Under the pieces are notes generated by a model. The model saw nothing but the letters and a program-made list of their open reading frames with translations, was not told the origin of the DNA and searched no databases. Positions 50,329 to 63,384 of a stretch of 64,000 nucleotides of DNA are shown here, piece by piece. The translations under genes were made by a program, and so were the position numbers. The stretch's first letter is position 1. Each line of letters starts with the position of its first letter. Location: contig VXAU01000964.1 in assembly GCA_013399695.1 (NCBI GenBank), forward strand, positions 62,001 to 126,000. Direction: 5' to 3'. The DNA comes from Formicarius rufipectus. Taxonomy: Eukaryota; Chordata; Aves; Passeriformes; Formicariidae.

Positions 50329-51217
50329 AAATTGACATTCTAGTAAGATCAATAGATAATGAGCAAATTTTTATATCACTGGTCTTAGAGTTTGATTCAT
50401 ATCCAGAATTTATTTTATGCTAGCTATGTATGTTTTATTATATGCTGATTAGGCATTGCTGTTTTAGATACTACAGGGACATAAAAGCAGATTGCTTGGA
50501 AGTGTTTTGATTTTGTGTTTAGACATCTCCTAAATTATTTTCAACAATCTTCCCAATTATTTAGGTAGTGTGTGGTATTACAGATGTGGAAATCTATAGT
50601 TCACTGAAGCAGAAGTCTACCCATCACAACACTGAAGAGGCCTAACCAAATAGGTTTTCAGTCGAAAAGTCAGGAAGATAATACTATCACAGAAAATACT
50701 GAATTCTTACTAGATGTTTATGGATATTTCAACATTATTTTGTAAATATCTCTGTTTTTTAGTTCTCTAAATGGTAAATTTCTGTATTTCATTAACGTGT
50801 TTCAAAGTGCTTAATTTCCTTGAGTTACAGAAATGCCAGTAATTTAAAGAGTACACTTTCCAATTATAAACCTGAAAAGAACATTCACTAAGTTTCAAAT
50901 ACTGGTAAGTGAGCATAATTTTTTTGATGGAAGAATACTCACTCTGCCTTGTGTCAGGATGATGGAAGAACATGATGGCTCAGGGAATTCACAACAGGTG
51001 AAAGTCCTTTTTTGTTTCAGAATTCTCATGAATTCAGCCGGTTCTGGAGACACTGGAAGTTGTTGAGATTTTGTGCATTAGTCAGAGATAAAACTTACTG
51101 CCTGATGATCATTGTAGCTCAGCTACTAGTTCAGTCCTTCCTCCCCACTCCTGACCACATGGTCCTCTTCTTTTTCCCTTTCCCTGTCTGTGTCCCTCTC
51201 TGCACACCCTCTGAGGC

Positions 51218-51564
51218 TGCCCATGTGAGAAAAATCTCAGTTTTAAGAATCTTTAGAGCACGGATTTTAAAGAAGCAAAGCAGAAGGTTTAATGGCCAAG
51301 CTGCATGCATGCAGGGTGCCTCACCACAGCATTGCCACTGGGAAGCATCCCGAGAAGGGGAGGGGTAGTTACATTTATACCCTCTGCGCCACGACCGCCC
51401 TCCCTCCCCGGGGCCTCAGCCCCCTTCTCTGTCCATCATGATGTTTCTCCACAGCCGACTGGATGTTGCTGTACCTTCTTGTTCCTTCGGGCAGTTTCTT
51501 GCTGACTGGTGACAACGAACCCCCTTCACACATTTCTCACACCCATGCCCTCTTTCCTGACACA
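51218..51564 (-). mobile_element. Solo LTR of an endogenous retrovirus, antisense, flanked by 5-base target duplication GAGGC
   Basis: The element is 347 bases. On its own strand it begins TGTGTCAGGAAAGAGGG and ends CTCACATGGGCA. Identical GAGGC sits at 51213-51217 and 51565-51569. It has a GTATAAATG TATA box (51371-51379) behind a GC-rich upstream region, and an ATTAAA polyadenylation-like signal (51288-51293) about 85 bases further on, then a short T-rich U5. The layout U3-R-U5 is therefore complete. No retroviral coding sequence adjoins it. It belongs to a different family from the other two LTRs. Confidence 0.82.
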
Positions 51565-52284
51565 GAGGCATTTCCTTCCCAGTCTAGTTTCCTCTCCAGG
51601 GCATGACTTGTCCAACATCTGTACCAAACAACTGGCAGAGCCAGAGGTGACATGTTATTACAGATATAAATGTAATTATAAAGGACAGTGATCTTTTAGA
51701 CCATTTAGGAGGGTCTACGGGTGTAGAACCATAGGAGACACATTTAGAGTGTGACAATTAATTCAATTCGACCTCAAGATAATACAGTACTCTACGGAAT
51801 AATAAAAAGCTAGCATGGAACACTCTTCTCTCGTGTGTTAACTGTATACACTTTCTTTAAAATGGCTAACTCCCATATGTGACACTACGTTACATTAAAA
51901 AGAAAGTGTGCCAGTGTCTTCATTTATGTAGTGTGACAATCAGCAGTTTAAATTCAGAAAAGAAAATAATATTACAGCAATGTTAGTTTGATAACAGAAC
52001 ATACAGTACAAATTAAGGGAAGTGTTTAAAAGAATAATTAATGCAGAACCTGCATCTTGAAACTAATACAGTTCACTTCCCTAGGGCCCCTGCGAGTAGG
52101 TTGCCATTTACACCACTTTATAGGACTAACAACAGCTGTGAAAATGCAAACTGAACAAACCTTCAGTAGAGAAAGCACCAGGGATACTCTATTTGAAAGG
52201 TGTAAATCACCCTGTTTATCACAATCTCTTTGTTGAGAGGACTGCAGGAGTTAGGGGGGCAAGTGGGAGATTTGGTCCCCTACA

Positions 52285-52350
52285 TGTGATCTGGGGTTGG
52301 ACTAGATGACCTTTGAAGGCCACTTCCAACCCAAACTATTGAGTGATTCC
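52285..52350 (+). mobile_element. CR1 LINE 3' terminal fragment, very short
   Basis: ATGTGATCTGGGGTTGGACTAGATGACCTTTGAAGGCCACTTCCAACCCAAACTATTGAGTGATTC is the last ~65 bases of a CR1 3' end. It may begin slightly earlier (near 52240). Confidence 0.8.
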
Positions 52351-53684
52351 TGCGATGAGTGGTTCGTGGCACAGTGTGCATGCCTGTAGTCATTCCAGAG
52401 CTAGGATGGGGTGACCAGCACTTGCCCTGGCAGAAGGCTGCATTTGTTGGACTGAAGCCGATCCAAACAGCCAATCCTCGCTGCTTTGATGACTCTGGGG
52501 GTCAATCATGTGCTGCTTTTCGGACAGCAGTTAGGTTTGTGAGGGACAGAAGCAGGAGGAGATAAGCACTTTTCCTAGGTACCATAGGATAGAGAAATAA
52601 TTGGAGGGTTTCTGTTGTGTCTGTCTCTCCTAGGTGGTAGGAAGGAGAGTGTGGACTTGATAAAGCCTTATTAATGTGAGAAATGAACAAAACGTGGGAT
52701 ATATCTTACTCTGAACTCATTCTTTGTACAAAACTGTGTACACAGAGAGCAAGTCAGTTAGTGAGTTTGAATCCAAGAAGTAACTTCACTTACCAAAGAA
52801 GAGAATATACATAATAAAAATGGAAATTTACATTTTGTTTGTCCCAGTTCTTTGATCTAAATTTCAGTGCTTCCAAAATATGAAATACTGCAAATATTTG
52901 GTGAAGGTACATACCTAAAAGCTTGTCTATAAAAGGGAGTATGTACTTCACTTCCTTTTTGGTCACTTTTCTAATACAAGAAGGCACGAGTATACAAGAA
53001 ATTTGAAATCTAATTAAAGCTCAAATCAAAAATTATGGGTTTGTATGGCATAGTTAACATGTGAAGCTCAGTGCCCCAAAATGGGTGGTGCTGAATGCTT
53101 GAAATTAATATTTTTTAATTACTTCTTTAATTTATTGAATTATCCAATATATATATCTTGCTTTTGAGTAAGAAGTAGTCTGTTAACTGATGTGAGACCA
53201 GAAGAGAATTTTTGAGGGACGTGGTGATCTAGATGATGTTTTTACATCCTGTGAACCACAGCTAATAGTATGTCCCTAAAGCATGATGCATCCTGGCTTC
53301 ACAGGAATTTCTAGAGGCTGTGTAAGACTGAAAAGAACTTAGGGCTGAGCTGTTGTTTAGCAGTACTGTAATGCTATAGTAAATTCTGCAACAGTGCTTC
53401 TTTTGCTTATTTGAGTGTGTGGTTATATTCTTTTTTTGATTTTCCTTTAAAACAATAACTAGCTCCAAGCCAGACTTGCAGAAGCAAAAGCCTCTGAGTA
53501 GTTCTAACCAAGTAGTTGAGCCATCCAACTTTCACATGTTACAAAGCCCTTTGTGTGTGACATACAAGGGGCTGCATCAAAGAAAGTCTTTAGTTAAAAA
53601 CCTCAACACTGTGGTTTTGAAATAAGTACAGTAATTTCTTTCCAGGCATAGAACACATCAGAGAATTGTATGCTAAGACATTGT

Positions 53685-53686
<2 letters not shown>

Positions 53687-53716
<30 letters not shown>
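53687..53716. repeat. Poly(T) run of about 30 bases
   Basis: An uninterrupted T tract ending at GTTAGCGAGC, about 60 bases left of the CR1 fragment at 53778. Confidence 0.9.
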
Positions 53717-53717
<1 letters not shown>

Positions 53718-53777
53718 TTAGCGAGCAAATGACACATATTGATATGCTAAAGGAAGTCTAGCCCTGAACCAAAGCCA

Positions 53778-53978
53778 TAGAGTCACAGAATCATAGACTA
53801 CACCACTTCTCCTGGACAGCCTGGTCCAATGCCTGGCCACCCTTTTGATGAAGAATTTTTTCCTACCATCCAATCTAAACCTACCCTGGCACAACTTGAG
53901 GCTGTTGGCTCTTGTCCTGTTGCTTATTACTTCAGAGTAGAGACTGAGTCCCACCTGGCTACAGCCTCCTTTCAGAGC
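53778..53978 (-). mobile_element. CR1 LINE 3' fragment with internal deletion
   Basis: AGTCACAGAATCATAGACTA (reverse of the 3' repeat) passes quickly to GACAGCCTGGTCCAATGCCTGGCCACCC, GAAGAATTTTTTCCTACCATCCAATCTAAACC and CACCTGGCTACAGCCTCC. Compared with other copies, the block carrying the TGCCATGGGCAGGGACA motif is missing. Confidence 0.88.
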
Positions 53979-56103
53979 TGACCTAGCAAAGCTTGTGATT
54001 TCTCTCACACTTCTTTTTTTTTCCCAAAGGCACTTTTTTCCTTTTCTCCACATTTGCAAGAAACTAAGTTCCTTAATACAATACAACCAATAGAAATTGC
54101 TGGGAGAGATTTTGTGCAGCCTGTCTTCAGGGAACCTGGATGTTGAAGTGGCTGCTCACAGCTTCCTTCCTTAAATTCTGCTTTAAATTCCAATTAAATT
54201 CTCCTTTCCTCTTCTCAACAAAGAGAAGCGGTGCTGGCCAGAGGGGCCATTCATTCTTTCTGGTATCCCATCATTGGACTAGATTTTGTTTTATGTTGGC
54301 CAAAATATTTCTGTTATGCAAGAAGTTTTGTTCCTTTAAAAAAAGCCAAACAATTTGTAGCCGAGAACTCATTGGAGAGAAACATGTATCATAGGTATGC
54401 AAATACTAGACTTCCGTTATTTTGGTCAAATGAATATACTCATAACGTTGGTGAAAACATTTTCCAAATTGTGCTTGGCAAAAGGTATGCTTTCCTTAAA
54501 TGTCTTTTTAAAGCATTTTTATTTGATTGTCATTGATAGCTAGCCAGACTAACTTACAGAGCAATATGTTGAGTTGCAGAATACTGTATTACAACAGAAT
54601 GTTTTCCCCACTGATAGTTGACTAAGGAGCTGCAAAGTCACTAGCACACAGTGTAAAGTGTGAAGCTAAACCTAAATGTGAGTTCACAGAATGACAGAGC
54701 AGAGAATGGAGACATCGCCCCAGATTTTGTGGGTTTGCCTAGAAATACAAAAGCATTCCAAAGGGAGTGAGCACAGATTTTTACCTCATTTGCATTGTCA
54801 GTGCAGCACTGTACAAGACACTGCTGGGGTCAGCAGCCTGCTATAGGGAGCTTGTAGTTCAGTCCTCTGTCCAGCCAAACATCAGCTCATTAAGATGAAA
54901 GCCTGATCACCTTACTGTGTGAACTGTGTAACATCTGGATGTGTTCCCAAACAGTTGCAGCCCAGGTAAAAAGGATTAGAACTTAGACAGTTAACAGAGG
55001 AGCAACCCAATAAAAATTGTTTTTAGAAGTTGTTCAAAAAAACCTTCTGACCTCTGAAGGAAAAAAAAAAAAATCAAAATTTTCAGTTTTAACGTTCCAT
55101 TTCCATTTTGGGAATACATTCATAGCAACTAAGATGCCTAAATGATAGCACATGCTTTACTTTTCAGTGCAAAATTGAGCAAAAACAAAGAATGAAGACA
55201 TAACTACATCTAACATAGTTACATAGTTCCTTTCTCAAATAGTTCATGCTAGTACCATTTTGTTCTATAGTGTAGGATAGATTAAAGGTGGGTAAATTAT
55301 GTCTTTTATATGCAGGTGCAGTTTAATTTCTTTCAGTATATGTTTAAAAAAATATTTAGTTGCAATGAAATAAATTGAGGAGTCATAAAGCATTTGAGGT
55401 TCTAAGGGAAGAAATATCCTTTATGTATTTTTGCTACAGAGACATAACAGGTTTTTTACCTGCTGCACCAAGTACTTATTTACAAGTGGTCAATCATAAT
55501 AAAATAAACTCTATGAACAGTTATAAGTACTAGAAATAAATATTTATACTGTATAAATATATTGCTACTATTAGATTTCCTTTTCCCTTCCTTTTCCATA
55601 CATTCCTTAGATTGTGCCGGCAGTTGTAATGCATTTTGACTGGGCCAGATCCAGTAAACAAATGCTACAGTAAAATATTTTTTTTCATGTATTCAGAACT
55701 GGTACTGGTCATTAACAAGCCTCTTTGATATGCCATTTTAACTAATCTCAGCAAAACAGGTAGGTTTTGGTAACTTTGTCATCTATTGTGCTTACTACCA
55801 AATCTAGTCACATTCCCCAGCAGGACCCTTTTTCTAGCTACTATTGGAAAGGAAGAGGTTTCTTAATGGCTCCAGAAATATTCCTTCTCTGATTTTGCAC
55901 CCACCAGGCACAGGGAAAGGCAATTTTCTGTAAATCTGGCTGGTTCCTGATTGCATCAACTCCTGGGTTTGGCCTCGGTTCTTCATAGCTGTTTCCAAAT
56001 GGTTACAAGCTGGTCCTCATTATTTCAGGAACAGAAATAAACTTGCAGTTCCCCTAGTAACTTACTGAACTGAGACAAGTACAAGTTTCTCTTTTGTTAA
56101 GCA

Positions 56104-56145
56104 GAAGGAAAGAAAAAGTAGAAAGAAAAAGAAAGAAAGAAAAAT
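56104..56145. repeat. (GAAA)n-like purine microsatellite
   Basis: Imperfect GAAA and GAAAAA units, all purine. Confidence 0.8.
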
Positions 56146-58432
56146 CATAACTATAGTCATGAGTAAGCCTGGGATTCATAATGTGATTCATAGATTGCTG
56201 TAGAGACCACTGATGTCTTCTGAAAAGGAGCCCTGTCTGACTAAACAATACAGTGCATTATCATTGGGAATGGGGTTTCTGGATGTTAAAGCAAATGTGA
56301 CATCAATAAAACTGTGCTTTTCACTTTGAATTTTGAAAATTATTTTTTCCCTGTTAGTGGTTGCTGGTTAAATTAATTTTTCAGATATTAATTTTCACAA
56401 ATTAATTTTGAAAGCACACAGTATTATATACCATTATTTTTCAAATAATTAATAGTATTTAAAGACTCTCTGTGCATTGCTTTTAATCTCTGGCAGCAAA
56501 TAGCAGTCTTTCTATGTGAGTGCTGTACAAAAACTCCAGTCATTGCTCAGGAGACATACAACCAGGTAGTTGTACTAGTTTTTAAAAATATGTGACCCTT
56601 TTATCTCAGTATCACTACAGATTTCTCTTTTTTAAAAAGTTATTCTCTAGTATTATTGTGAAGCACATGCATGCTTTATTCTCTTCCTTAGTATGTCTTT
56701 AAGTCTACTCTGTATCAGTTATCTGGAACAATGAAATACTTCATACATTAAAGACTTGATGACTCAGTAGTGACATCTTTATCTCCTCCATCTATATAGA
56801 ATATCAGGAGTAATACATGTGTATGAAGTTAATATTACAACAGCACCAAGACCATCCAAACCCTATCTAATATGCCTAGAAATAAGATTCTCAAAGAAAA
56901 CTGAGTAGGCAGTAAATCATCCACAGTTCATCCTGACACTTGCTACACTCCAAATGTAGAATATGGATCACCAGAAGTGTAGCAAATACCTTTCAAATGA
57001 AGTAAAAATCAAGTAGATAATATGTGGCAGATACCAATTCTGAGCTGCAGCATAAAAGCTCTCGGGTGACTTGGATTTAAATGCAGTTACAGTCTGTACA
57101 ATGACCCTGGCCAAAGGTGTTCTTCAGTGCCACTACCACAGTTGCCCCTCCTGTTTCATTCAAGGTGTAATAAAAGGTTTCTTCCCTTCCTCTTCAGGGA
57201 AAACATACTTTTTTTGCTAGCTTAAAAGAAAAAGTTATCTAGTGTATTGAGGACAAGGATCAGATCCACACTTAGGATACTGGTAGACTGTGTTAACTGC
57301 AAGCACTTCAAGCCTCAGCTACTGAGTGCACAGAGGATAAGTGAGTACTATTTCTCAGCAGACTTGCAGCTTGCTTTTAGCAGTGGAGAGGCTGACCAGT
57401 GACCAGAATGCTACATCAGTTTCCACTCACTGTCCTGCAGAAATATCCCGGCTCTTTTTTGTTGGCGTTTTCATCTCTTCTCTCATGGATGAGAAAGTGG
57501 CCTAGAGCCATTCCTGAGCCCTTGATGAGCTTTCATTAATTAATCAGATCCCACTGGTCTAATGGGTAGTTTGATCACTGGAAACACAAAGTGGAGCTCT
57601 CACAACCTCAGATTTCCATCTGCAAAAATGATCCTAGCACCTGTCTAGAGTGTACTTTGAGGTATGCAGTTTTAAGGAAATATAGAAAAGAATTCCACAA
57701 AAAAAGTAAAGTCCATAAAACTCCTGTTTAAAAACTTCAAAAGTAGAGTGTATCCTTGTAGTGCTAGAGCTGTGCAAAATGTACCACTGAAGTGAGGAAC
57801 CTGTGTGGCAGCTGTACCACCAGGTTTGTTCTCAAGACTCCTCTGGCTTGTAAGTTTATACTTTGTCCAGATCAACAATTTGATCTGGTCAGACTCTGGA
57901 AGCGATATAACTCTTGTCTTTATTTACATTATAGTGACTTCAGATTGGTTGTTTTTTTTTTTCAAGTAGCTTTATGTAACATACAAAGATTTCCAGAATC
58001 TGAAACCTGGACCTGAACCTAGTATCTAACTTCTCAGTGACCAATGACCCGAATTGACCACTCACTGTCAGTGAGGAAAGGCAGCTGCTTATTGATAAAG
58101 TTGGTACAGAGCCTTGAAGTGAACAGCTGACAATGCCTTAGAAATCAGATCCCTCCTTCCCTCCATTAAGACTTAGACACACCCACAGAAGGAATTCCTT
58201 AAAAGGAGTTTCCCATAATGTGGCAATTGAGGCTGTTAATTTCACAGTTGTCAAATCTAATGATATGTCATGATTTTAAAATATATAATCTTTTATTTGG
58301 GCTGCACACTGTTATTCTGGAAGTCTATATCTATGCAAAGAGCCAAACATTGTAGTGATCTAAATAAAGTAGAAATAATCTTTAGTCCTTATATATTGGA
58401 GATTTTACAGGTTTGTGGTTTTGAACTCGTAG

Positions 58433-58614
58433 GTTTGTTGCTCCAGCTCCTTCTCCTCACCACATCAGCCCCCAGAGCATGTCCACTCCACATTCCCTGA
58501 TGCAGAGACAGACTCCACGACCTCCCCAACTTCAGCAGCCTGCAGGAATGCCTCTAAAGACATACCAGCCAGCAGAAAGCCCTTCTTTTCAACCAAATAC
58601 CCTCCACATCCAGG
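58433..58614 (+). CDS. GLIS3: GLIS3 coding exon: Pro/Gln-rich C-terminal transactivation segment
   Basis: The exon encodes about 61 residues, phase 2 in and phase 1 out. Joined to the previous exon it reads SDR|FVAPAPSPHHISP, followed by a Gln/Pro-rich stretch (MQRQTPRPPQLQQPAG) and LKTYQPAESPSFQPNTLHIQ. The SPHHISP and K.YQPE/A..SSFQPN blocks are hallmarks of the GLIS3 C-terminus (from memory of the human protein), a region mapped as transactivating in mammals. The acceptor is unusual. The AG used (58431-58432) sits in CTCGTAG with almost no pyrimidine tract, and a better-looking TTTTACAG lies 22 bases upstream. Use of the upstream AG would put TAG in frame at 58430-58432. The donor is CAGG|GTAAGA. 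The start was fixed by phase and by the conserved R-F junction. Confidence 0.92.
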
Positions 58615-61600
58615 GTAAGAAGGAAGAATCCTCTTTGCTGACATTAATTGTTTGTCATTGTTGCTTGGATTCAAATTAAGTACTTTGGGGGATGGTACGG
58701 ACATTTTTAAGGCACCTTTCCTTTTGAAAGACCCTAGGAACTAGCCTTCAGGACCCTGCCTTCAGAATTCCTTAAAATTCTCACCTTAGCTAATTGTTAT
58801 TCTTCTTAGTATGAGGTTGCAGGTTTCCCTTCAGACTGATTTTCAGAGCTGTTATTGAAATAAACTGGCAAATAATTCTGTGATGGCTTCTGCTTTCAAT
58901 TTTCTAATGTTGTACTTCTAATACCTTCTGACTTTGCATGTGTTAACCATGTTTTCAAGAGGCAGGATATTTTTATCCCATGCACTTGCAGAGAGATGGA
59001 GAACTCTTCTTTTATAAGCGTGCAAGACTCTTCCAGCTGTATTCCCACTAGTGCTTTGTAATCAGCTTCTACAAGACTTCTCTCTCTGTTGAATTGCATA
59101 TAAACTTCTGTAGCCAAGAAGAAAATTAATAACTCGTGGGTTGTTTTGGGATTCTTTTTCTAGTTGGTATGGATAGTGAATGTTAATTTCCTTAACATTT
59201 CAGGAGTGTGTTGACAGCAGTAATGCTTTTTCCTCTGAACTGTTTAAATGTATGGTTTGCCATATTTACAGACACAAGATACATAGCACACTGTCTTGGA
59301 ATTCTGCTTAGTATTCAGGCTTCCTGAGAATTATCACAGTAGATGTCTTAGGAAACATCTTGGGAAAAGCAAGACTTTTTTTATTTTCTGCCACTGATGG
59401 AAGTAGTCTCATGTAGGCAAAGAGGTGAGACAGGACATAGAGGCATCTGAGTTCGCAAGCATGAAGGAGTGACAGGAAGGTGCCAATCCTGTTTCATTCT
59501 TCTCATCATACTAGACCACATAGGAACAGGACCGGAGACAGGTGATTTTTTTTCAGAAATTAGTAGTCCTTTACAGACTAGATTGGTACTAGAAGACCAT
59601 GAAATTTACCAGTTGCTGTTGGCTTTCTCTACTCTGGTTGGGGTTTCACTAATAATGTAGGGCAAACAAAGTACAGGATGAAATTTATTAATGTGCTGTT
59701 CATTTTAATATGACATTCGTGAAGACATGCCAGAGCAGGTCCAGTGACTTCCTAGCATAGGGCATGATGAGATCAGGTTAGCCTTCCTGTTTCCACTGTA
59801 CAAGTCACTTTACTTAGTTCCTTTTTCTGCTGAATATTTGGCAAGGACTCATTTTCTGGAAAGTCATGATGACATTAAGGTCTGTCTTCCTGCCTGGAAC
59901 AAAAATTGATTTTTGATGCAAAGATGGCTTTACCACCTTCTTCTCACAATCATAGAGTCTCAGAAGCTATAGAAGCCAGGATCACAATCAGTTGCTCCAA
60001 AGCTGAAGACTTGACAAAGAATCCTGCCTCCCAGAGGTTCACAAATCACATTGGATTGGTTGCTGCTCCACATAGGACTTGCATAGGCTTGTGCAGCTAC
60101 CTTCATGTCTCCTTGGGCATCTTCTCTTTAGGACAGGCCAGAATGATGCCACTGTGTTCCCATTGCCCTTTTCTGCAGTCCAAAGAGGATTTAAAAGGAC
60201 AAAAAAAAATCATTAAAAACTATAAGAAGGTCCAGTAGGCACCCTCATTTGGGTCAATGTCACGTTTGGATTGAAGCCCCATTCCAAATCCAGATTTAAA
60301 CTGCAGCAATTCTTGCAGCTATTTTATCGTATTCAAAAATATTTCACTTTCCTATGGAAGTAATGCCATCATGTCAGAAAAACAGTTGTTTGCTCTGTAT
60401 CTTGACATTGTGGATCTTGTCTATAGTGTACTGGTTCAAAGAAACAAAATTGGTGTAAGCTTATGCATGTGTGTGTTTTATAAGAGACCAATTTACACAG
60501 TCCAGAGTTGCAACCCTGAGAAGAAATGTTCAGATGTTGAAACTTTATTAGCCAAACTGTATGCCTTTTTTTATTATTTTTTCAAGTGCTGCATGAAAAC
60601 ACAGAAAACTGATACTACAGGTAGTTCTCTAGCAGATAATCTTGAATGATGGGCTAGCTGTAGTCAGGGTTTAGGGCCTGGATTGCATATTGTTTCATAT
60701 TATTCTGCACTGAGCTGTACTGTGGATTATCTTGGGCATGACTCTGTGTGAATAAAGGGAAGAGCTTCTGACACCAAGGTAAGAGATTTTGCTGTGTCAT
60801 GTTGGGCTCCAGTTCTAAGACCACTTCTCTGTGACTTGATGTGCTTTAGATGCACAAAAAGATTTTAGAGTAGCGTAACTTCCTGAGATGAGGAGAACTA
60901 TATGTGATTTTTTCTTGTTTATAGCTCTCTATTTTATAAGATGGGTAGTTGACACTGAATTGTGAAATAAACATATATCTAGGAAAGTTGCATTACTTTT
61001 CTGCTCTCTCTTTCCATCATAAAAAGATCTTGGGGAGTATTTTAGTTCTGTAAGTGCCTTGTGCACTTCTCTGCTGCCTTCTGCTATTTAGGAATTAGTG
61101 TACCAATGGGTCAAAGCTGTGCTAGACGGTATTTTTTCACTTAAGTAGGGAATGACCAAACACGGAGAATGTGACTCAACAATAGCTAAACACCAAGATA
61201 AGTAGTTTATCTGTCAGACTTGAGCTAGCAGTAGTCAAAGTTACTGTACTGGCAACAGGATGCTGTGAGAAAGGTATAACTCAAATATGAGCACAGAGGA
61301 ATGTGAAAGGTCATTTCAGCCTGTGTCTTGAAGGCTCTTGCCCACTAGTTCACATCAGTCACTGTAGATTGAAATGGCTGTTTCTGGTAACTAGTCTGAC
61401 TCAACAGTAAACTTGCACAGTGTGTTCTATTGCTGATTGAGAAAAAAAGTTTATTTTAAAAGCGTTTTTAAAGAGGGCAAAAACTGTCAATAGCTTCATG
61501 TAGCTAATATAGCTTCAAAATCGATTTTTGAGTGGCTACTGCTTTTTCTTTATTTTTCTCTTATTTTACTACAGTTGATTCTTAAAGGTCAGTACTGAAT

Positions 61601-63384
61601 ATTTAAGGACTGATGGCTTGTAAATTCATAACACTCTTTGCAGTCTGACTCAGTTTTGTCACAGTTAAACTTTCAAAGAAAAAAAAAAGGATTGAAACAA
61701 TCATCTCACAGCTAGGGCAACCCTTGCAAAAGATGATGAAGTTTGAGAGTGTTCAGCCTCTCCAAGAGGGAACACAATGTCTGCAAATTTTGCCTGCTGT
61801 GGAACAGGAGTTGTGCTTCTGCTTTTACTTTTCTTTGGGCTTTTCTTCTCTCTTTTATATATGAAATTCATTAAAAAATGTTTTCCAAACCCTCTTTTTC
61901 CCCCTTTTCCTTTTTTTCCCCATAATGTTGATGTATTAAGGGTTTAGGGAATGTTTTATTGATAGTTCTTATTGATCTTTAAATGCTAAAAAGAAATTCA
62001 GCTGAAATGACTTGGTCATATGGATGTTGATTAAATAGACGGTCTAGAAGATTCTGCCCTACATGAGAGCTTTCTCTAGTGACAGTAATGCCAGAGAAAA
62101 TTCCTTAAGATGATTTCAGTGGTAAGGAGTTATTTTTCTGACAGTGGCTTTTAGGTATGACTTACCTCAACATGTTCTTCATCAAGAGAATAGCACACCA
62201 GCTGTGAGGCTGTAAGTTGTTTGCTAATAAAATCTTCAGAGAGTCTATTATTCCTGGGCCTATTTTTGGACAGTCAAGGCCTACAATTTCTATGTAAAAC
62301 CTTGAAGGTAATGCACTGTGTTTTTCCTTTATGCTAGGAAAGAGAGGGATGAGAACAAGAAGCCACAGCACTGGCAGAGATGAGCTTGATTCACAGTTTT
62401 TCTTTAAAAAAAAATAAATATATATATTCTAATACTGAATTATGGTTTCACTTCTGACATACACTCTAAAAACATAATTCGGAAAACAGAAATAAATGCA
62501 TACCACCGTCTTCTACCTATAAAAACCTTCCTTTGGGCTGAGCATAATCTCCAAAGCTTAGATTTAGACAGCAATTCTTTCAAGGAGAAAAGACCTTGCA
62601 TCCATGAGAAAACTCTTTAGACCAGCCTATTGCAGAACATCTGTCTGTGCCTGCTTAGACTGCTCATGTACCCCTCTGCTACAAAGAAGAATGATTTTTG
62701 TTACAAAAGTACATGCTTTGGCATGGCCTTCAGTGTGAATTTGTTCAGTGCTTATATGCCTTTCTGAAATATCACTTCAGGAAAAAACTTCTAGGACAAA
62801 AACCATCTTTTATGACAGTGGTCTTGCTTCTCTTTGCTGTGGACCTGGCACTGCCGATGAGTGGATTAGACTCTCACCCCATGGTTGCAAAAAGCAGGCC
62901 CCCTGGTCGTAATCTAGCAGCCCTTCAGAGTCTCTATGCATGTTCCTGCTACCAGCCAGATGTCCTGGCATCAGACCCTAGATGTTACTCAGACTTTACT
63001 TGGGTAATCTTCCTTTATTTTGAGTTAAGAATTTTCTTAGGTTTTTCAAGCCAATGTCCACTGTTACATGTGAAGAGTCTCAGTTCAGACAGCAGGATTG
63101 CAGAGTACAGAGAGAAATTTCCAGAAAAATTTCGGCTTCTAGCCAGTCAGTGCTTTCCATGAATCATGCTTGGAATCATGATGTCCATGATTGTGTTTGA
63201 AATTAGTAGCAACTGAAGGAAGTTTTATGGAGCTTCATATCAACACTGCTTTATTTGTGTAAAATCATTGAAGACTTGGTGTTATGGTGGTTAAGGTTTT
63301 TATCATTCTCACAGCCACAGTGGCACTTACCACCCTTTGTATCTCTGTTCAGGTCTTTTACTGATGGCCTTCTTCTCCTTCTAG
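58615..63384 (+). other. GLIS3: GLIS3 intron, 4.8 kb
   Basis: A phase-1 intron, donor GTAAGA, acceptor CCTTCTAG. There is no clear transposon. A possible badly eroded CR1 3' end lies near 59945-60000. A 154-codon open frame (62698-63162) just before the acceptor resembles no protein I know and is treated as chance. Confidence 0.85.

Larger units (their letters stand above)
49922..58432 (+). other. GLIS3: GLIS3 intron, 8.5 kb
   Basis: A phase-2 intron with an ideal GTAAGA donor and a weak CTCGTAG acceptor. It holds a solo LTR (51218-51564), CR1 fragments at about 52285-52350 (+) and 53778-53978 (-), a 30-base T run (53687-53716) and a GAAA-type microsatellite (56104-56145). I see nothing else in 49925-51210, 51570-52280, 52360-53680, 53980-56100 and 56150-58400. 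Confidence 0.88.

Noticed and set aside
51189..51564. LTR limits set by the perfect TGTGTC...GACACA inverted repeat
   Set aside because: No target duplication flanks those limits, whereas 51218-51564 is flanked by identical GAGGC, so the latter limits were used.
59945..60010. Possible eroded antisense CR1 3' end (CAATCATAGAGTCTCAGAAGC)
   Set aside because: The terminus is suggestive but the next blocks are absent.
62698..63162. 154-codon + strand open frame just before the last GLIS3 exon in the window
   Set aside because: There is no similarity I recognise. It lies inside an intron and ends 220 bases before a good acceptor. I see no reason to call it an alternative exon.
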